DNA of 64,000 bases from Actinomadura coerulea. Lineage in GTDB: Bacteria; Actinomycetota; Actinomycetes; Streptosporangiales; Streptosporangiaceae. This document shows, one piece after another, positions 56,453-64,000 of this stretch (the stretch's first letter is position 1; the number at the start of each line of letters is the position of its first letter). Location of the stretch: the NCBI RefSeq assembly GCF_014208105.1, contig NZ_JACHMQ010000001.1, positions 4,588,001-4,652,000 on the forward strand, in the 5' to 3' direction. The translations under genes were made by a program, and so were the position numbers. The notes under the pieces are model-generated. The model searched no databases and was not told the DNA's origin. It saw nothing but the letters and a program-made list of their open reading frames with translations.

Positions 56453-58279
56453 CTACGAGACGGGGAGCCTGGCCGCCAGTTCGGGCTTGAAAAGGGCTTT
56501 CACCTTCCCGTACGGGATGGCGAAGTCGTAGGCACTCGTGCGGCTCAGATCGAATGGCGACACGGCCATGCCGTCGTCCATTCCGACGTAGATGAGTTCG
56601 AACCGGCTCTTGCCGAAGAACGGCTGCGCCCACGGAGGCGACTCGGGATGCCGGGAACTCCGGATGAACGATTCGCGGGAGAAGGGGTTGAAGAAACCGC
56701 CTGAGCCGGAGTGGCCGCGCATCACCTGCTGTTTGTCGTCCCCCTCCGGAAGCGCGTCCCACAGCCGGTCCATCCCGGCCGGGCCGAACGAGGCGGGCTT
56801 GAAGACGTCGTCGGCCGTCAGCGCGCGGCCGGTGCGCAAGTCGACGGTGACGACGAACCCCGGGTGATAGCCGGGCCCCTCGCCGCATCTGCGCTGGAAC
56901 TTCGGAACGTAGCGCACCGACACGAGGTCCGGGCCGGTCAGTCCCTTGACGACGGTCGTGCTCAGCAGGTTCATCCGGCCGCCGCAGGCGGCACGCGCGG
57001 CGGCCGTCCTGCCCCACTCCTTGTAGAACGTGACGGCCTGGTCGAGGGGGACGCGCAGCGCCTTGTTGACCGAGGTCTGGACCGACGCCTTCCTCATCCC
57101 CTTGATCCGGGCGTACTGGCCGCCCCTGACCTCCAGCACCCCGTCGGCGTACGTCCGGTTCAGGGCCGCGAGAGTGATCGCGGGCGCTTCCGCCGCCTCC
57201 GGGCGCGTCTTCTCGTAGGTGACCACACCGACGGTCCCCGCCGCGGTCGCCCCCGCGATGACCAGCGTGGCCTTGACCACGCTCGCCTTGGCGAGGAAGC
57301 CCGCCGCGGTGTTCCCGGCGCCCGTGGCGACGGTGCCGGCCGTCCCGGCGCCTCCCGCGCCCGCGGCCCCGGCGGCGGCGCCCGCCGCGGCGGTGCCCGC
57401 CGGCGCCGAGATCCCCGCGGCGGCGAGCGGGAACAGCATGGACAGCCCCGCCGCTGTCGCGGCCAGCGTCCGGATGCCGCGGCCCTCCCAGTCGTCCCCG
57501 TAGGCCGCGCGGGCGACGCTCTCCAGCTCGGCGACGAACTCCATGGCCCCGCTGTGCCGCTCCGCGGGGTTCTTCGCCAGTCCCCGGACGACCAGCGGGC
57601 GCAACGGGTCGGGGAAGTCCTCCAGCGGAACGGGCGCGGTGAGGTGCTGCCCGCGCAGCCCGACGACGCTGTCCGCGCCGAACGGCCGCCGGCCCATGAC
57701 GCACTCGTAGAAGACGCAGGTCGCCGCGTACACGTCGGCGGACGGGCCGGCCTCGCCCGCCTGCCACTGCTCCGGCGCCATGTAGGACGGAGTGCCCGAC
57801 CGCGAGGCCGAACCGGCGGCCGACGCGATGCCGAAGTCGATGAGCTTGCTGCGTCCGTCCTCGGGCACCACCACGTTGGCGGGCTTGTAGTCCCGGTGGA
57901 CGACGCCCACCGCGTGCGCCGCCGCCAGGCCGAGCAGCGACCCCTTCAGGACGGTCAGCGCCGCCTGCGGATCCAGTCGCCCGTGCTCGGTGAGGACCAC
58001 CTTGAGCGAGACGCCGTCGACCGCCTCCATCACAAGGGCGGCGCCGTGCTCCCCCTCCACCAGCTGGTAGAGGCGGGCCACGTGCGGGCTCTCCACCCGG
58101 GCCAGCATCTCGGCCTCGCGCCGCAACGCCTCCAGCGGCGCCGTGTCCGGCCCGACGACGACGTACTTGACCGCGACCGGGAACCCGGTCTCCTCGTGCT
58201 GCGCCAGAACGACGCGCCCCTGCGCCCCCGCCCCGAGCTCGCGCACCTCACGAAAACCGGAGATCTTCCACTCGCCCAC
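56453..58279 (-). CDS. membrane Ser/Thr protein kinase with extracellular DUF3298-like domain
   Basis: 608 aa from GTG 58279 with GAGGAG seven bases upstream. The kinase domain spans about 1-260: ELGAGAQGRVVLAQHEETGF, VAVKYVVVG (Lys), VVHRDYKPANVVV (HRD with Tyr for the usual Leu), IDFGIASAAG (DFG) and PSYMAPEQW. A membrane segment and Ala/Gly-rich linker (about 285-345) precede an external domain (about 365-608) with GYHPGFVVTVDLRTGRALTA, DDVFKPASFGPAG, resembling the C-terminal half of RsiV/DUF3298 proteins. Ligand unknown. Confidence 0.88.
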   Translation of the reverse strand: MGEWKISGFREVRELGAGAQGRVVLAQHEETGFPVAVKYVVVGPDTAPLEALRREAEMLARVESPHVARLYQLVEGEHGAALVMEAVDGVSLKVVLTEHGRLDPQAALTVLKGSLLGLAAAHAVGVVHRDYKPANVVVPEDGRSKLIDFGIASAAGSASRSGTPSYMAPEQWQAGEAGPSADVYAATCVFYECVMGRRPFGADSVVGLRGQHLTAPVPLEDFPDPLRPLVVRGLAKNPAERHSGAMEFVAELESVARAAYGDDWEGRGIRTLAATAAGLSMLFPLAAAGISAPAGTAAAGAAAGAAGAGGAGTAGTVATGAGNTAAGFLAKASVVKATLVIAGATAAGTVGVVTYEKTRPEAAEAPAITLAALNRTYADGVLEVRGGQYARIKGMRKASVQTSVNKALRVPLDQAVTFYKEWGRTAAARAACGGRMNLLSTTVVKGLTGPDLVSVRYVPKFQRRCGEGPGYHPGFVVTVDLRTGRALTADDVFKPASFGPAGMDRLWDALPEGDDKQQVMRGHSGSGGFFNPFSRESFIRSSRHPESPPWAQPFFGKSRFELIYVGMDDGMAVSPFDLSRTSAYDFAIPYGKVKALFKPELAARLPVS

Positions 58280-58462
58280 GCACGCTCCTCGCCGCCCCAA
58301 CGTTGTTGATCATGTGACGCGACGGCCCGCGACAATGTTCGCACCACCGTCCGGGAGCAGGGCCGACGCCGGTCGCGGGCCCTCCCCCGCGCGCTGACAG
58401 CTCGGCGGTCACGGCGGATCATCCGGGGGCCGATTCGACCCGGAAAACGACGGCGAAGCACG

Positions 58463-59231
58463 TCACGCGCCTCCGCAACGGTCGCCCGGAACGTGGCCGA
58501 CGCCGCCGCGGTGTTCGAGGTGATCGCCACCCCTCGCCGCGCCATCCGTCTGGAAACGGGCCTGCCTGGGGCCAGGATCGGCGTGTGGAGCGGAATCAGG
58601 TGGGGCGGACACCACCCGGATGTGAATCGTGTTCTCGCCGAAGCCACGGCGAAGCTGCACGAAATGGGCGCGACCATCGTCGAAGTGGTCCTGCCCACGC
58701 CTGACACGACCGAGGTGCTCCCCTACGAGTTCAAGGTGAGCATCAACGACTACCTGAGTTCCATCGGCGGCGACCATCCGCGTGATCTCGACGAGCTGAT
58801 CGCCTTCGGGCGCCATCCCGCCGAGCGGACGTCCGACCTCGGGATGAACAAGTTCGAACGATCCCAGGATTCGGACATGGCCCGTCCACCGGAGGAGTAC
58901 CCGAAGGAACGCATCCAGATCACCGAGGAGACGCGCGGAAGCATGACCGCCTCTTCAGACGGCACCGCCTGGCGCGATCGTGGCTCCGTCCAACGCCCGG
59001 GCCCCGAAGATCTCCGAGCGCGCCCACCCCTGGGCGCACTCCTGCTCTCCGGCGGCGGTCGGCGGGTATCCGAGCATCACGGTCCCGGCCGGGTACGCCG
59101 ATGCCCATCTGCCGCTGGGAGTCTCGTTCATAGGACGCAGGTACTGCGACGAAGAGCTCCTGGAGCTCGCCTACTCCTTCGAGCAGGCGACCCGGGCACG
59201 AGTGCGGCCCCTGTGCCTGCCCACGCTCTAG
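58463..59231 (+). pseudogene. truncated and frameshifted amidase
   Basis: ATVARNVADAAAVFEVIATP and LPGARIGVWSGIRWGGHHPD, VNRVLAEATAKLHEMGATIV correspond to the middle of an amidase-signature enzyme. After MTASSDGTAW the frame is lost (about 58950-58975) and IVAPSNARAPK, GGYPSITVPAGYADAHLPLG, VSFIGRRYCDEELLELAYSF continue in another frame to TAG 59231. The N-terminal catalytic Ser-Ser-Lys region is absent altogether. Not functional. Confidence 0.8.
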
Positions 59232-59434
59232 GTGTGACGACCGGGCACGTGTGACAGGTGAACACTCGCCGGCCCCAGCCACCCGCTGGGGCCGGTGCCT
59301 TCGTACACGAGGGCCCTCTTCCGGCTCCCTTGCTTCCGGAACGGATTCCGGCGAAGCCATCACATTTCCGGAGGCCGCTCCGTCATAGAGGTGAGAAACC
59401 GAGATTCCTCACCGATTCCAAGGGGTGGACGGGC

Positions 59435-59875
59435 ATGCCCGCACAACGCGAGATCGACGAAGCCGAGATCCGCCAGGTGGTCGACAGGATCGTCGAGGGG
59501 ATCCGCGCCAAGGATCTGAAGGCCCTGGAGCAGGTCTACGCGGAGGACGTCGTGTCCTTCGACGTGGAGCCGCCGCTCCAGCATGTCGGGATCGCCGCGA
59601 AGCTGAAGAACTGGACGAACGTGTTCACGTTCTTCGAGGAGGTGTCTTACGAGGTCCGCGACCTGGCACTCACCGTGGGCGAGGACGTGGCCTTCGGGCA
59701 CTGCTTCGGCCGGCTCAGCGGCACGCTGAAGAACGGAACGGCGACGAGCGGCATATGGGTCCGCGCGACCTTCTGCTTCCGGAAGGCCGGCGACGACTGG
59801 CTGATCGCGCACGACCAGGTCTCCGTCCCCCTCGACATGGCAAGCGGCAAGGGAGTGACCGACCTCGAACCCTGA
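59435..59875 (+). CDS. SnoaL/NTF2-like nuclear transport factor 2 family protein
   Basis: 146 aa from ATG 59435. EIRQVVDRIVEGIRAKDLKA, LEQVYAEDVVSFDVEPPLQH, VGIAAKLKNWTNVFTFFEEV and VRATFCFRKAGDDWLIAHDQ, VSVPLDMASGKG match the YybH/SnoaL-like ketosteroid-isomerase fold. Cytosolic small protein; substrate unknown. Isolated between the amidase pseudogene and a low-GC segment. Confidence 0.85.
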   Translation: MPAQREIDEAEIRQVVDRIVEGIRAKDLKALEQVYAEDVVSFDVEPPLQHVGIAAKLKNWTNVFTFFEEVSYEVRDLALTVGEDVAFGHCFGRLSGTLKNGTATSGIWVRATFCFRKAGDDWLIAHDQVSVPLDMASGKGVTDLEP

Positions 59876-60186
59876 CGACAGACGCCGAGGCACTGCCGCC
59901 CGCCGAGCCGCCAAGCTCACAGCCCGGAGGCGCGGCAGTGCCACAACGACAACGTCGCCCGAGCGCCTGCCGACCACGAAACGTCTTCCGACGTGCCAGA
60001 TTCGGGCACCACGGAGAAGACCACTCCTTGGGTGTCGAAAAGCCGATCGACTCTAGAGACGAAGGGGCTCGCCACACGCGCCGCCTTATCGAGTCGAGCG
60101 CTACCCTGCTTCGCTAGGGGCCGCCCACCCTCTATGGGCGAAGCATGGCGGACTGACGACCGTTCTCTTCTACGAAGGGCGGCAGC
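59876..60186. other. gap of 311 bp without a recognised gene
   Basis: Less GC-rich than the rest. No start with a ribosome site and no known motif; it may be the eroded upstream part of whatever gene the following ORF belongs to. Confidence 0.4.
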
Positions 60187-60549
60187 ATGGGTCTCGACCA
60201 CACTGGCGGGAGCGGTGACCGCGTAGACAAAGCGAAGAAACCGCAAGCCCAGGACAGTCCGCCGTCGCTACCCCCGATCGGCCTGGGACGCCAGGCTATC
60301 CTTCCCGTCTCGCAAGTTTGCGGGCCGCGCGTGAACCGGCGACGCCTGGCCGCACCGAGGGCGAACCCGCGCAGACCGCAGTACGATGAAAACGGCAACC
60401 AGATCTTCGTTTGGGAGCAGGACGACAAGCGAAGCCAAGTCACCATCCGCGATCCTTCGACCGGGAACATTGTGACCAATCAATGGTCCACGAATTCTTG
60501 GATACAGCGTCAGCTCGACAAGGAAAGATGGTACAGCCTCAATGACTGA
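60187..60549 (+). CDS. hypothetical protein with polymorphic-toxin-like C-terminus
   Basis: 120 aa from ATG 60187 with GGGCGG upstream. The first about 65 residues are Pro/Arg-rich and linker-like. The last about 55, QYDENGNQIFVWEQDDKRSQ, VTIRDPSTGNIVTNQWSTNS, WIQRQLDKERWYSLND, have the polar, Tyr/Trp/Asn-rich look of C-terminal toxin domains of RHS/secreted polymorphic systems. No family is firmly recognised. Codon use is less GC-biased than neighbours. Overlaps the next ORF by eight bases. Confidence 0.55.
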   Translation: MGLDHTGGSGDRVDKAKKPQAQDSPPSLPPIGLGRQAILPVSQVCGPRVNRRRLAAPRANPRRPQYDENGNQIFVWEQDDKRSQVTIRDPSTGNIVTNQWSTNSWIQRQLDKERWYSLND

Positions 60550-60745
60550 ACGAACATATACTCAGGGCTTCACGTGCGCCCTGTGCGGGCAGAGCATCCC
60601 TGCCTCGTCTCCGGAACTCCGCCGGGTGGAGATCGCCACGATCGAAGGGTTCCCGTCCCAGGAGCTCTTCGCTCACCGCGCATGCCTGGTCAAGATGATC
60701 TCCCCGAAGGTCCCCCTCGGCGAGGTGCTCGAAGACGACTCCTGA
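60542..60745 (+). CDS. small zinc-finger-like protein
   Basis: 67 aa, ATG inside the end of the preceding ORF. FTCALCGQSIPASSPELRRV gives CxxC and LFAHRACLVKMI gives H-x3-C, together a probable zinc knuckle like those in actinobacterial proteins that precede LIM-type or HNH folds. Translational coupling with the toxin-like ORF would fit an immunity or accessory role, but that is a guess. Family not recognised. Confidence 0.6.
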   Translation: MTERTYTQGFTCALCGQSIPASSPELRRVEIATIEGFPSQELFAHRACLVKMISPKVPLGEVLEDDS

Positions 60746-60855
60746 ACGCTTCGCGGCACGACCGAGTCCAGGCCGTCCGGGTGCTTGGGGAAGTCGGTCG
60801 GTGAAGTGGGCGTAGGTCTCCCCGGGTGTCTTACGGGGCGGGCATCATTGCGGGC

Positions 60856-61263
60856 ATGACGTTTCAAGCCAGCGGCAGCTTCGACATCGAGGCATGGGAC
60901 GCCGACAAGCCCTATGACGAGCAGGGCGGCAACCGGCTGACCCGGGTCCACGTGGGCAAGACCTTCCACGGCGACCTCGTGGGGACGAGCTCCACCGAGC
61001 TGATCACGGTGGAGTCGCCGGCGGGGCCGGTCGCCTACGTGGGGATCGAGCACGTCCAGGGGATCCTGCACGGGCGGGAGGGGACGTTCGTCCTTCAGCA
61101 CAGCGCGGGCAGCGAGGACGGGACGGCCGACACCCAGTGGCTGCGATGGCTGATCGTCCCCACCTCGGGGACGGGGGAACTCGCCGGGATCCGCGGCGTC
61201 GGCCAGATCTCCGTCAGCGAGGACGGCGGGCACACCTGGGCGCTGGAGTACACGCTGGACTGA
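60856..61263 (+). CDS. DUF3224 domain-containing protein
   Basis: 135 aa from ATG 60856 (MTFQASGSFDIEAWDADKPY). RLTRVHVGKTFHGDLVGTSS, ELITVESPAGPVAYVGIEHV, LHGREGTFVLQHSAG and GTGELAGIRGVGQISVSEDG with TWALEYTLD are DUF3224 (allene-oxide-cyclase-barrel-like). Cytosolic, function unknown. A CATCAT box sits seven bases upstream with no ribosome site. Confidence 0.93.
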   Translation: MTFQASGSFDIEAWDADKPYDEQGGNRLTRVHVGKTFHGDLVGTSSTELITVESPAGPVAYVGIEHVQGILHGREGTFVLQHSAGSEDGTADTQWLRWLIVPTSGTGELAGIRGVGQISVSEDGGHTWALEYTLD

Positions 61264-61281
61264 GCGCCGACCAGCGGCCGG

Positions 61282-61287
61282 TAATGT
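61282..61287 (+). promoter_or_regulatory. -10 box (TAATGT) of a leaderless TetR gene
   Basis: TAATGT, seven bases, ATG 61295. Confidence 0.5.
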
Positions 61288-61294
61288 TCGGGTC

Positions 61295-61888
61295 ATGCCC
61301 CCGGTGACCGGCGACGCCACGCGCGAGCGCATCATCGACGCGGCCGAAGCGTGCTTCGGCCGCTTCGGCGTGGCCAAGACCACGGTCGAGGACATCGCCG
61401 CCGCCGCGCAGCTGTCGCGGGCGACCGTGTACCGCAGCGTCACCGGCGGGCGGGACGAGCTGATCCTCGCCGTGGTGGTGCGCGACCTGCGGCGGTTCAT
61501 GGACCGGCTCGCCGAGCGGCTGCGCCGGGAGCGGTCGGTCTCCGAGGCGATCGTCGAGGGGACGCTGGACGCGGTGAACTACGTCCGCGAGGAGCCGGCG
61601 ATCGCCCACTTCCTCGTCCCGGAGGCGGCGGGGCACATGCAGGCGGCGGTGGCGGGGGCGGCCGAGCACGTGCTCGCGCTGTGCTGCGAGTACGTGCGGC
61701 CCCATTTCGAGCAGGCGCAGCGGCAGCGGACGCTGCGCGCCGACATCGAGGTGGAGGGGACGGTCGAGTTCCTGTTCCGCATCATCACCTCGCTGATCGT
61801 GATGGACCGCGACCGGGACGCCGACGGGCTGCGCCGCTTCCTGCGCACCTACGTCGTGCCGGTCATCGCGGCGCCGGCATCCGCATGA
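61295..61888 (+). CDS. TetR/AcrR family transcriptional regulator
   Basis: 197 aa. HTH at about 9-55: RERIIDAAEACFGRFGVAKT, TVEDIAAAAQLSRATVYRSV. The ligand domain has ELILAVVVRDLRRFMDRLAE and LFRIITSLIVMDRDRDADGL. It lies 31 bp after DUF3224 and 52 bp before an M50 protease gene, all on the same strand. Targets unknown; starts leaderless. Confidence 0.92.
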   Translation: MPPVTGDATRERIIDAAEACFGRFGVAKTTVEDIAAAAQLSRATVYRSVTGGRDELILAVVVRDLRRFMDRLAERLRRERSVSEAIVEGTLDAVNYVREEPAIAHFLVPEAAGHMQAAVAGAAEHVLALCCEYVRPHFEQAQRQRTLRADIEVEGTVEFLFRIITSLIVMDRDRDADGLRRFLRTYVVPVIAAPASA

Positions 61889-61940
61889 GGACCTGGGACG
61901 GGACGCCGCGGAGACGGCGCGGTGAGAGGGGCCGGGAACG

Positions 61941-62762
61941 ATGAATGGCACTGCGAGCGAGAGGCGGGGAGGCGCGGCGGTCCGGCCGAGCCCGGTGTTC
62001 CTCGCGGTCGTGGGGGCGACGATCCTGTGCGGCCTGATCGCCTGGCGGTACGGGACGATCCTCGACAGGCCCGGCCGGGTCGCGCTGTTCGGGTTCGTGA
62101 TCGCGGCGTGGGTGCTGTCGCTGTCCCTGCACGAGTTCGGGCACGCGTACATGGCCTTCCGGTCGGGCGACCGCAGCGTCGCCGACAAGGGCTACCTCAC
62201 GCTGAACCCGCTGAAGTACTCCGACGTGACGCTGAGCTTCCTCATCCCCGTCGTGTTCATCGTGCTCGGCGGCATCGGCCTGCCGGGCGGCGCCGTGTGG
62301 ATCGACCGGCACGTGATCCAGGGCCGGCTGCGGCACAGCCTGATCTCGGCGGCGGGCCCGCTGTCGAACGCGCTGTTCGCCATCATGCTCGCGGTGATCT
62401 TCAAGAACTTCGCCGACGCCGACCACGCGCTGTTCTGGTCGGGCCTGGCGTTCCTGGCGTTCCTCCAGGTCACCGCCACGATCCTGAACCTGCTTCCGAT
62501 CCCCGGGCTGGACGGCTTCGGGATCATCGAGCCGTACCTGCCGCGCCGCCTGGCGGACCAGGCGAACGCCTACGGCGGCTACGCGTTCCTCGTCCTGATC
62601 GCGCTGCTGTGGCTGGGCCCGATCAACCAGGGCTTCTTCAACGTCATCTACTACCTCACCGACGCGATCGGCCTCGGCGAGTTCCCGTTCCGGGTCAACG
62701 GCTCGGTCGACCACTTCCCGATCGAGCTCGGGCACTACCTGTTCCAGTGGTGGAAGAGCTAG
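61941..62762 (+). CDS. site-2 protease family protein (M50)
   Basis: 273 aa. About six membrane segments. Zinc site HEFGHA in LSLSLHEFGHAYMAFRSGD and the second motif NLLPIPGLDGFGII supplying Asp. RHSLISAAGPLSNALFAIML is the conserved mid-membrane block. Intramembrane proteolysis of an unknown membrane substrate, for example an anti-sigma factor. No PDZ domain. Its stop overlaps the convergent TetR gene by four bases. Confidence 0.94.
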   Translation: MNGTASERRGGAAVRPSPVFLAVVGATILCGLIAWRYGTILDRPGRVALFGFVIAAWVLSLSLHEFGHAYMAFRSGDRSVADKGYLTLNPLKYSDVTLSFLIPVVFIVLGGIGLPGGAVWIDRHVIQGRLRHSLISAAGPLSNALFAIMLAVIFKNFADADHALFWSGLAFLAFLQVTATILNLLPIPGLDGFGIIEPYLPRRLADQANAYGGYAFLVLIALLWLGPINQGFFNVIYYLTDAIGLGEFPFRVNGSVDHFPIELGHYLFQWWKS

Positions 62763-63391
62763 CCCGCCAGGTGGCGGACGATGCGGCGCAGCTGCTCGGT
62801 GTAGTGCTCCTGGAACTCGGGTGACTCGGGGTCCATCCCGAAGACGTGGCGGACCGCGAGCGGCTTGGTGACCGGCGCCGACACCAGCGCCATCACGGCG
62901 AACATGAGCGCGGCGGGGTCCAGGTCGGCGGGCAGTTCCCCGGCGGCCTGGCGGCGTTCGATGTCGGACAGGTCCTCGCGGGGGCCGGGCGGGATGTCGT
63001 CCAGGTCCTCGGTGAGGGCGCGCCAGGCGTTCAGCCTCGTGCCGCGCGGGTCGTCCAGGACGTGCCGCAGGTACCGGACCACGATCTCGTCGAACGGGGC
63101 CTCCGGGTCGTTGAACTCGGCCTCCCGCTCCAGCCAGCGGCGGTGGAGAGCGCAGTACAGCCCCTCCTTGCCGCCGAAGTAGTAGTTGATCAGCTGCTTG
63201 TTGACGCCGGCGCGGTCGGCGATGTCCTGGACGCGGGCGCCCGCGTAGCCCTTGGCGGAGAACTCCTCCAGCGCGGCGTCCACCAGCAGGCGGCGCGAGC
63301 GCTCGGCGTCGAGCGTGCGCTCGTCCGGGGCGGGAGCGCGCCGCGCCTGCTTCGTCGCCGGCCGCTTCGTCGGTTCCGTCACGTTCCCCAT
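62759..63391 (-). CDS. TetR/AcrR family transcriptional regulator
   Basis: 210 aa from ATG 63391. HTH about 30-78: SRRLLVDAALEEFSAKGYAG, ARVQDIADRAGVNKQLINYY, FGGKEGLYCALHRRWLEREA. The ligand domain ends EHYTEQLRRIVRHLAG. Divergent from an NmrA-type NAD(P)-binding gene; an inverted TTCAACCA/TGGTTGAA pair in the gap is a likely binding site. Confidence 0.92.
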   Translation of the reverse strand: MGNVTEPTKRPATKQARRAPAPDERTLDAERSRRLLVDAALEEFSAKGYAGARVQDIADRAGVNKQLINYYFGGKEGLYCALHRRWLEREAEFNDPEAPFDEIVVRYLRHVLDDPRGTRLNAWRALTEDLDDIPPGPREDLSDIERRQAAGELPADLDPAALMFAVMALVSAPVTKPLAVRHVFGMDPESPEFQEHYTEQLRRIVRHLAG

Positions 63392-63401
63392 GGTAGCCGG
63401 G

Positions 63402-63455
63402 CTTATAAGAAGTTCAACCATCCGGCTGTTTGACAACTTCATCCGTTTGGTTGAA
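63402..63455. promoter_or_regulatory. inverted repeats in the divergent TetR/NmrA promoter
   Basis: TTCAACCA (63413-63420) and TGGTTGAA (63448-63455) are perfectly inverted, 35 bp apart; a CTTATAAG palindrome lies at 63402-63409. Both are within the 73-bp gap between the start codons. Confidence 0.6.
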
Positions 63456-63464
63456 GCTGGCCGC

Positions 63465-64000
63465 ATGATTCTCGTAACCGGAGCGACCGGCAACGTCGGG
63501 CGCCATCTCGTCGGCGAACTGCTCACCGCGGGCGCCGCCGTCCGCGCGCTGTCCCGGGACCCGGCCACCGCGAACCTGCCCAGTGAGGCGCAGGTCGCCC
63601 GCACCGACGAGATGCCGCTGGACGGCGTCACGTCGCTCTTCCTCAACCCGGCCGTGTTCTGGAACGGCCTCGGCGACCTGCTCGCCCGCGCGGTCGAGCA
63701 CGGCGTCCGGCGCGTCGTCATGCTCTCGTCCGCCGCCGCGCTGGACGACGACCCGTCCAACCATCTGGCGGCGCACCACCTCGGCATCGAGCGGGCGATC
63801 GAGGCCACCGGGATGGAGTGGACGTTCACGCGCCCCGGCGAGTTCTCCTCCAACGCGCTGGCGTGGCGCGAGGCGATCCGCGCCGGCGAGCCCGTCCGCG
63901 AGCCGTACGGGGCGGCGCGCAGCACGCCGATCCACGAGCGCGACATCGCGGCCGTCGCAGCGAAGGCCCTGCTCACCGATGACCTGGTCGGCGCCAAGCC
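63465..64000 (+). CDS. NmrA/NAD(P)H-binding family protein (partial)
   Basis: At least 178 residues; runs off the window end. MILVTGATGNVGRHLVGELL has the GxxGxxG Rossmann motif, then AAVRALSRDPATANLPSEAQ, VTSLFLNPAVFWNGLGDLLA, VRRVVMLSSAAALDDDP and WTFTRPGEFSSNALAWREAI. This is the atypical SDR group (NmrA, QOR2-like), NAD(P)H-dependent reductases or redox sensors. Probably controlled by the divergent TetR. Confidence 0.9.
   Translation, partial: MILVTGATGNVGRHLVGELLTAGAAVRALSRDPATANLPSEAQVARTDEMPLDGVTSLFLNPAVFWNGLGDLLARAVEHGVRRVVMLSSAAALDDDPSNHLAAHHLGIERAIEATGMEWTFTRPGEFSSNALAWREAIRAGEPVREPYGAARSTPIHERDIAAVAAKALLTDDLVGAK

Noticed and set aside
59876..60186. ORFs on both strands in the gap before the toxin-like ORF
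   Set aside because: They overlap each other, lack ribosome sites and show no coding bias or motif.

Overview
The window is high-GC DNA from a filamentous actinomycete. The evidence is strongly GC-biased third codon positions, many GTG starts, genes that begin directly behind a TANNNT box (leaderless style), and marker families: NucS, CysO/Mec/CysM, an SCO5389-type protein, DUF3039, MEDS-domain anti-sigma proteins, and a Scy/FilP-like coiled-coil protein beside methylmalonyl-CoA epimerase. A Streptosporangiales/Thermomonosporaceae genome such as Actinomadura fits best, but that is inference. The window is a chromosomal segment with mostly housekeeping content. It holds one complete IS30-family element, one tRNA, one toxin-antitoxin pair and several decayed genes.

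Layout. 1-9 kb: the end of L-serine dehydratase; a divergent NTF2/TetR pair with two palindromic operators; an HxlR regulator; a thiolase behind a mirrored 20-bp repeat; two small ORFs; a CitA/DpiA-type two-component system; an AmaP/DUF6286 pair; purU. 9-17.8 kb: an LpqC-like lipoprotein esterase, a PLP amino-acid deaminase/aldolase, a SIMPL protein, an anti-sigma-like zinc-finger protein, DUF3618, Bcp, tRNA-Leu(UAG), a DHA2 MFS pump with its divergent TetR, and a MEDS-STAS / MEDS-HATPase partner-switching pair next to a decayed HATPase fragment. 17.8-28.6 kb: a conserved block matching the order I recall for M. tuberculosis Rv1330c-Rv1341 (rdgB, rph, cAMP-phosphodiesterase-type MBL, murI, cysM, cysO, mec, DUF2017, clpS, pncB), followed by pncA and gntK. 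The block is opened between murI and cysM by a thioesterase gene and an IS30 element that landed inside a palindromic repeat.

28.6-32.2 kb is the most disturbed stretch. It holds a lone FHA protein and a partly decayed tandem duplication: two copies of a DUF2809-like gene (one frameshifted), a yoeB/yefM toxin-antitoxin pair plus a 60-bp yefM remnant, and a duplicated promoter and helicase 3' end. 32-44.6 kb: an XPB-like helicase, a secreted M43 protease, DUF3039, YqgE, an LPXTG surface protein, malic enzyme, a YbbN-like thioredoxin/TPR protein, a degenerate ABC ATPase with its membrane partner, and DUF3817, DUF2127 and DUF4230 proteins. 44.7-54.4 kb: thiolase, mce, a Scy/FilP-like protein, an AI-2E transporter, two hydrolases, 3-hydroxyacyl-CoA dehydrogenase and an LLM oxidoreductase. 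54.4-64 kb: an SCO5389-like protein, nucS, a Ser/Thr kinase, an amidase pseudogene, an NTF2 protein, two overlapping small ORFs of lower GC, DUF3224, two TetR regulators, an M50 protease and the start of an NmrA-type gene.

Three copies of one extragenic palindrome (11.2, 21/22.2 and 54.4 kb) lie between genes. No CRISPR array, rRNA, prophage or replication origin was seen.
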